From Endocalyx cinctus (Eukaryota > Ascomycota > Sordariomycetes > Amphisphaeriales > Apiosporaceae): a DNA stretch of 64,000 nucleotides. Where the stretch lies: contig BCKC01000003.1 of assembly GCA_001600455.1 (NCBI GenBank), forward strand, positions 2,118,168 to 2,182,167, read 5' to 3'. Positions 58,915-64,000 of the stretch are shown one piece after another (positions within the stretch are counted from its first letter, which is position 1; the number at the start of each line of letters is the position of its first letter). Under the pieces are notes generated by a model. That model was not told the DNA's origin and did not search any database. It worked only from the letters and a program-made list of their open reading frames with translations. The position numbers were made by a program, and so were the translations under genes.

Positions 58915-61587
58915 ATGGGACGCGGCAAGAAGTTTAGAGGAGTAAGTTATATTTATTTTATCACCGAATAATTTTTAATTCAAATAATGCTAATATGGTG
59001 GGATTAGGGAGGTCGCAAAGGCGGCGGTAATCGCAACAACAAATCGGCTGAAGGAAATGTACCCTATCGATCATACCCAGAAATTGTGAAAGAGAATGAG
59101 AAGCTTGAACGATACTATAATACTATTCTTCCCCTCGAAGATAGCGAAAAGGAAGAATTCTGGAATGCGCTGAAAAAAGAATTGCCCAATTCATTTCGCT
59201 TTTGTGGCTCAAAAGGACACGCTCTAGCTGTAAAACGACTGCTCGAAGAAAGATATGCACCGGAAATCTCCAAGATTGAAATGTACGATGGACAACCTGT
59301 TGCACCTCCCAAAGCCGTTTCTTGGTACCCGGATCAGCTGGCCTACTCTATGAACACGCCGAAGCAGGTTATCCGCAAGTTCCCCCCATTCGCTGCCTTT
59401 CAAAAATTCCTGGTGTCCGAAACTACTGTCGGCAATATTAGCAGACAAGAACTCGTCAGCATGATTCCTCCTCTAGTCATGGATGTCAAACCTGGAATGA
59501 CGGTATTAGACATGTGCGCAGCTCCGGGAAGCAAAGCTGCCCAGCTTCTGGAGATGATTCATGTGGGTGAGGAGAGCAGGATAAGAAAGGCCATGGAGTC
59601 ATTTGGCGAAGTAAAACCTCAATCGGCGGATGACGAATACGGTGAGGTCGAAGTGGATTCTTCCGACGACGGACGCGCAACGGGTCTCCTGATCGCGAAC
59701 GATGCTGAATACAAGAGATGCCATATGCTTACACATCAGCTCAAGCGACTTTCCTCCCCGAACCTTATTGTCACCAACCACGACGCCACCCTATACCCAG
59801 CTATCAAACTGCCATCGCCGGACTCAAATGATAAGAGCAAACCCAATTATCTAAGATTTGACCGCATATTGGCTGATGTACCATGTTCTGGAGATGGAAC
59901 TCTGAGAAAAAATATCGCCATTTGGAAAGAATGGGTGCCTGGAAGTGGCCTGGGTTTACACCCCACCCAAACCAGAATATTGGTTCGAGCTCTTCAGATG
60001 TTAAAAGTTGGCGGTCGGGTCGTGTACTCAACTTGCAGTATGAACCCAGTTGAGAACGAAGCCGTTATTGTGTCGGCGATCGAACGATGCGGCGGTCCTG
60101 AGAAAATCGAGATTATTGACTGTGAGGAACGACTGCCTCTTCTGAAGCGTAGGCCTGGAATGCATCAGTGGCAAGTCATGGACAAGACTGGTCGTATCTG
60201 GAACAATTGGGAGGAGGTTGAACAGCATGTTGCAGCAACGCAAGAGAAGATATATCCCGGGAGATTGTCTGAGACGATGTTCCCAAGATTAGACACGAAC
60301 GAATGCTCTAGCTTGCCACTCGACCGCTGTATGCGCGTCTATGCTCATCAGCAAGATACTGGCGGGTTTTTCATCACAGTCCTAGAGAAGAAGGCTGAGT
60401 TCAAGGCAAAACCCGAAGTACCTTCTAAGCCCACGGCCAATGGTAGTGTTGCCGCAGAGCCCGTTCCAGACGTTAAAATTGAAGAAGAGAAGGCTGTTGC
60501 TGGTGAGCCAACTGATGTACTTCCGACAGCAGGAACAAAACGAACTCTTGAAGAGGAAGATGTCGAGTCAAAACCGGAATTGAAGAAGCAGAAAACGGCA
60601 TCTCCGCCAGCCGACTTAAAGCCAGAATTTCAAGTTGTAGACAATGCGGAAGTGGAAGCCCAAGAAAATACGGAAATATCAGAATCTATCACCGATACTC
60701 CCGTCGAAACAACCAAAACTGAAACCAGCACTGAGGTCAATACACCTCGTGAAGATCACCCCCAAAATAAGCTCCGATCAAAGAGGGCAGATGGCACATT
60801 TGAAGAACCCTTCAAATTCTTACCTGTGGATCATCCTGTCATCAAAAACATACAAGAGTTCTATCACATCTCGCCACGATTTCCAGCAGATAGGTTTATG
60901 GTGCGAAACGCTTTAGGTGAGCCGGCAAAGGCTGTATACTACACAAGTGCCTTGGTGCGAGATATTCTCGCGGAGAATGAAGGCCGTATGGTGAAATTCA
61001 TCCACGGTGGTGTTAAGATGTTCATGAAGCAGACAGCGCCGTCGGCAGAGGTGTGTCCTTGGAGAATACAGTCCGAAGGTATGCCTATTATCTCTGGATA
61101 TGTCGGTACCGAGCGTATCATCCGTCTCACGAATAAGAAAACATTCCAAACCCTTCTCAAGGAAATGTTCCCTAAATTCATGAATGAAGAGTGGAAAAAG
61201 CTAGGCGAGATTGGTGAGAGGGCCAAGGAAATATCCATGGGTTGCTGCCTCTTAAGTGTTGAGCCTAACGGTACCGATCCTGATTTCTCCGAGCGTATGG
61301 TCCTTCCTCTTTGGAAAAGCTTCCATTCACTAAACCTCATGCTACCAAAAGAAGACCGTACTGCTATGTTGCTTCGTATATTCAACGATACTTCGCCTGT
61401 CATTAATCAACCTCTTAAAGAGTCGGCTAAACCGAAACTAGAGGAAGCAGCTGTCAAAGATGAGGTAATGGCTGACGCGGATGCGGAAGTTTCCAAGGCG
61501 GAAGCGGAAGACGGTTCAAACGCCATTGAAGACACCGTTCCTGAACCCAAGCCAGTAGAGGGAGGAGCAGTGAATGAAGAATCGTAG
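58915..61587 (+). CDS. trm4: tRNA (cytosine-5)-methyltransferase, NSUN2/Trm4 type
   Basis: Model: join(58915..58941,59008..61587), 868 residues. The enzyme (NCL1 in yeast) makes m5C in nuclear tRNA using S-adenosylmethionine. The 9-codon first exon (MGRGKKFRG) joins GGRKGGGNRNNK through a 66-bp intron, giving the basic nuclear start known from Trm4. The SAM site is DMCAAPGSKAAQLLE. The two conserved cysteines are Cys302 (DVPCSGDG) and Cys352 (STCSMNP), the nucleophile. A Glu/Lys/Pro-rich disordered linker of about 130 residues separates the catalytic domain from the C-terminal RNA-binding part (FKFLPVDHPVIKNIQEFYHI, IHGGVKMFMKQ). An acidic tail follows. It is longer than the 684-residue yeast enzyme because of linker and tail. 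Confidence 0.93.
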
Positions 61588-62038
61588 GGTGCAATACTAA
61601 CCTATTGCCCTGAGGATACAGGTTCCTGCTAAGGGTAGTTGGACAATCACGTCATATCACTTATTTGCATCACACGGTGAATGGTTCAGTGCAAATAAAC
61701 GGGACTGATTTATGGCGTAGGAGGTCGAATTCGTGTAAAATCTATGGGAAAAAAAAATAAACTTAGAACATGAACCTTACTATTTTGTATTCCAAATAAA
61801 GGTTTTGAAAGAGAATAACAACAACGATGACTACTAAACTCGATTATTTGATGTGTCACGTGTTTTCTATTAATTGCTTTTCATATATAATTATTGTTTG
61901 GTTGATAGGGGATATTGTACAGGGAAATCTAACGTGATATTATACAGAAATAAATGCCTTTTTTATTTTATCTTCCGTAAATCCATACACTCACGGTTAC
62001 ATTCGATTTTATGATATTTCTCCCTAATATAAACCCTT
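61588..62038. other. intergenic, convergent 3' ends
   Basis: AT-rich spacer between TRM4 and the Obg gene; probably 3' UTRs. Nothing else recognised. Confidence 0.5.
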
Positions 62039-63925
62039 TTAGTCATCCAATAAACCAACCGCCCAATGCACAATCCGGTCAACGCCTTGGCCATTGATAG
62101 CGCTGACGGGTATAGCCGCTACATCGTCAACCCAGGCATTTTCGACGCCGCTAGGATGGAGCTCGCGACCTTCCGTAATATCGTCCACGTACTTCTTGAG
62201 AGCTGCGTAGTTTTCTTGAGTGGAGGGTAGATCTCCCTTGGTAGCGATAACAAACCAGGGTTTAGCCGCTATCTCCAGACCACCGCCTTCCCCACCCTCT
62301 TCTCCGCCCACGCCGTAGGTCATCTGCGTGCCGGGAGAATGAATCATTTGTCCTCCCAAGCTACCAGCGCTACCATCGCCTTCCCAATCGATCTTCTCGC
62401 CCAACTCCTCCTCCCGCCTCTCCTCTTCCCGCATGCGCGCGTATAAGCCGACCTCGCTCCACAGGGCCTTGAGGGCGGCGACGGCGTCTCCGGCGGAGAG
62501 GTCGACGACGAAGGCGAGGACGCCGGCGCGTTCGACGTGCCGCAGGAAGGCGATGCCGAGGCCGCGGTCGAGGTGGGCGCCCTCGATCAGCCCCGGGATG
62601 TCGGCGATGGTGAACCGGGTGCGGGGCTCTGGCGCGGGCTCGCCGCCGAGGTAAGGGTCGCCCGAGGACGACGACGCGATGACGACGGACCCGTACGTCG
62701 CGTCGTGGACGATGGCTCCCCCCGGCGGCTTGGACGGGCGGCGGCGCGCGGCGGTGATGGGTCGGCCCTTGTGGTTGTCCAGCACGACGGTCCCGATGTT
62801 GGGCTGCAGCGTCGTGAAGGCCCAGTTACCGACGCGGGCGCGGCTGCGCGTCAGCGCGCGCAGGAGGGTGCTCTTCCCGGCGTTGGGCAGGCCGACGAAG
62901 CCCACGTCGGCGAGAAGCTTTAGTTCCAGCTCCAGACGCATGGTCACGGCCGGTTCGCCCTTGGTCGCGAATAGCGGTCGGGGTCGTTCCTTGGAGACGA
63001 AGTGGGGATTTCCGAGCCCGCCTATGCCACCCGCGGCAATCAGGATAGGCTGCGTGGTCGGGGTCGACAAGTCCAGACGGATGGGGCCGGGAGGCTGCGC
63101 GTAGAGGCGCTCCCGCCTCGGCAGACGCGGTAAGACTATCGCCCGTTTCTCGCTCGACGAGATGCCCGGGTAGAGGGTGAACTTGTGGATGTTGGGCTGG
63201 TCCGGCGCCTCGGGCAGGTCGTACCGGGCGGCCGCGAGCCTGTTTTCGCGATCCTCCTCGTCCTCGGCCTCGGCGACGGCGGCCTCCTCGACCTCCTGCA
63301 CGAGCCGGTCGTACTCGCGCTCCTTCTGCCTCGCGGCCTGGTACCGGGCCGCGTCGTCGACGACGGGGTCGACCCGATCGATCTCCTTGACCACGGTGCC
63401 GACGGGGACCTGGATGACGAGGTCGTCCCCGCGCGCGCCGCCGCGGCTGCTCCCTTGGCCCGTCTTGCCCCGGCCGGCGCGCAGGGTTCCGCGCCGGACG
63501 AGCTTGTGCAGCGAGGTCTCCCCGTGCACCGCCTGCACGTAGACGTTGCCTCCGTGCCCGCCGTCGCCGCCGTTCGCGGGCCCGTCGGCGAGGTAGGCTT
63601 CACGTAGGAAGGAAATGCACCCGTTCCCGCCGTGGCCGGCCGAGACGGAGATGGTGGCTTTGTCGGAAAAGGTTTGGATGCTGTAGTCGTCCGGGTTGGG
63701 GTTCAGGCGCGAGGTGGGGATCTCGTCGCTCGAGGAAGAGTTCGAAGTGGGAGAAAAGGAATTGGCAGTAGTGGCATCGCTGCTGTTACTTCTTCTGGTT
63801 TGGACGAGGATAACGTTGTTGATCCGGGGAGCTCTATAAGAGGTGGGGGCTGTGGACCGGAGGAAGAGGGATGGATAGAGAAATGGGAGAAATAAACCCG
63901 ACGTGGGCGAACACCTTGGAGCCAT
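62039..63925 (-). CDS. mtg2: mitochondrial Obg-family GTPase (Mtg2-like)
   Basis: 628 residues from the ATG at 63925 (MAPRCSPTSGLFLPFLYPSL); the frame stays open further upstream but without an ATG. The N-terminus is basic and Ser-rich, consistent with mitochondrial import. The Gly-rich Obg fold is clear (SVSAGHGGNGCISFLREAYL, GGDGGHGGNVYV, GRGKTGQGSSRGGARGDD), interrupted by an acidic/Arg-rich insertion. G motifs are GLPNAGKST (345-353), DIPGLIEGAH (from Asp442) and TKGD (562-565, replacing NKxD). Obg proteins assist large ribosomal subunit assembly, and Mtg2 does so in mitochondria. An additional acidic and Gly-rich insertion of about 50 residues lies just before G4. The gene is strongly GC-rich, so long antisense frames appear across it. 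Confidence 0.92.
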   Translation of the reverse strand: MAPRCSPTSGLFLPFLYPSLFLRSTAPTSYRAPRINNVILVQTRRSNSSDATTANSFSPTSNSSSSDEIPTSRLNPNPDDYSIQTFSDKATISVSAGHGGNGCISFLREAYLADGPANGGDGGHGGNVYVQAVHGETSLHKLVRRGTLRAGRGKTGQGSSRGGARGDDLVIQVPVGTVVKEIDRVDPVVDDAARYQAARQKEREYDRLVQEVEEAAVAEAEDEEDRENRLAAARYDLPEAPDQPNIHKFTLYPGISSSEKRAIVLPRLPRRERLYAQPPGPIRLDLSTPTTQPILIAAGGIGGLGNPHFVSKERPRPLFATKGEPAVTMRLELELKLLADVGFVGLPNAGKSTLLRALTRSRARVGNWAFTTLQPNIGTVVLDNHKGRPITAARRRPSKPPGGAIVHDATYGSVVIASSSSGDPYLGGEPAPEPRTRFTIADIPGLIEGAHLDRGLGIAFLRHVERAGVLAFVVDLSAGDAVAALKALWSEVGLYARMREEERREEELGEKIDWEGDGSAGSLGGQMIHSPGTQMTYGVGGEEGGEGGGLEIAAKPWFVIATKGDLPSTQENYAALKKYVDDITEGRELHPSGVENAWVDDVAAIPVSAINGQGVDRIVHWAVGLLDD

Positions 63926-64000
63926 GGTGATCTTTAAATTAATATCAATTGACAGATAATGTTGCACACATACCTACCGCCGGGGTACAGTATGCAGGCA

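Noticed and set aside
62433..63607. Several plus-strand and alternate-register frames over the Obg gene
   Set aside because: Same GC-driven effect; the minus-strand frame carries every Obg motif.
1..64000. CRISPR arrays, bacterial promoters, operons or integrated bacterial elements
   Set aside because: The window is eukaryotic throughout; no regularly spaced direct repeats with unique spacers were seen.

Overview
The window is nuclear DNA of a filamentous ascomycete (Pezizomycotina). The evidence is many short introns (about 49-184 bp, mostly 55-90) with GTRNGT donors, CTAAC/CTAAT-type branch sites and usually YAG acceptors. Protein families that are typical of, or limited to, filamentous fungi also point there: a DUF7025-type AAA ATPase, a DUF7708/STAND-like protein, a PHO84-type transporter, fungal Tho2 and Vps17, and a CGH-motif small protein. 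Genes lie on both strands with no operon logic. No tRNA, rRNA, CRISPR array or intact transposon was recognised.

Layout. 1-870 is the 3' end of an Ost-alpha/DUF300 membrane protein. 2.6-9.9 kb (minus) is THO2, divergent from MET2 at 10.9-12.5 kb (homoserine O-acetyltransferase). A 2.4-kb spacer with three consecutive hairpins follows, then a PHO84-like phosphate transporter with a long Arg/Gly tail (15.0-17.3 kb). 18.3-28.5 kb is mostly accessory: a small secreted beta-gamma-crystallin-like protein, an unrecognised 371-residue protein, a cyclin-L-like protein, a secreted Cys-rich protein, an unrecognised 188-residue protein and a DUF7708/STAND-like protein with no visible P-loop. The last is head to head with a large AAA+ ATPase (29.7-33.4 kb) whose model needs two micro-exons. 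Next come a CGH-motif protein and a sorbitol-dehydrogenase-like enzyme (34.8-36.3 kb).

A 6-kb stretch without a convincing gene (36.3-42.3 kb) separates this from a more housekeeping half. That half holds COP9 signalosome subunit 6, a Gln/His-rich putative nuclear protein, retromer Vps17 divergent from mitochondrial EF-G2 (MEF2), a 10-exon dynamin/Mx-like GTPase, a class II aldolase/adducin protein, tRNA m5C methyltransferase TRM4/NCL1, and a mitochondrial Obg GTPase.

The housekeeping genes act in separate pathways: mRNA export, methionine synthesis, phosphate uptake, neddylation control, endosomal sorting, mitochondrial ribosome function and tRNA modification. The least explained material is the divergent STAND-like/AAA+ pair and its neighbours, the hairpin array at 13.6-13.7 kb, the small calcium-clamp secreted protein, and the gene desert. 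Exon joins were deduced by eye from splice motifs and frame continuity; all listed joins keep frame.
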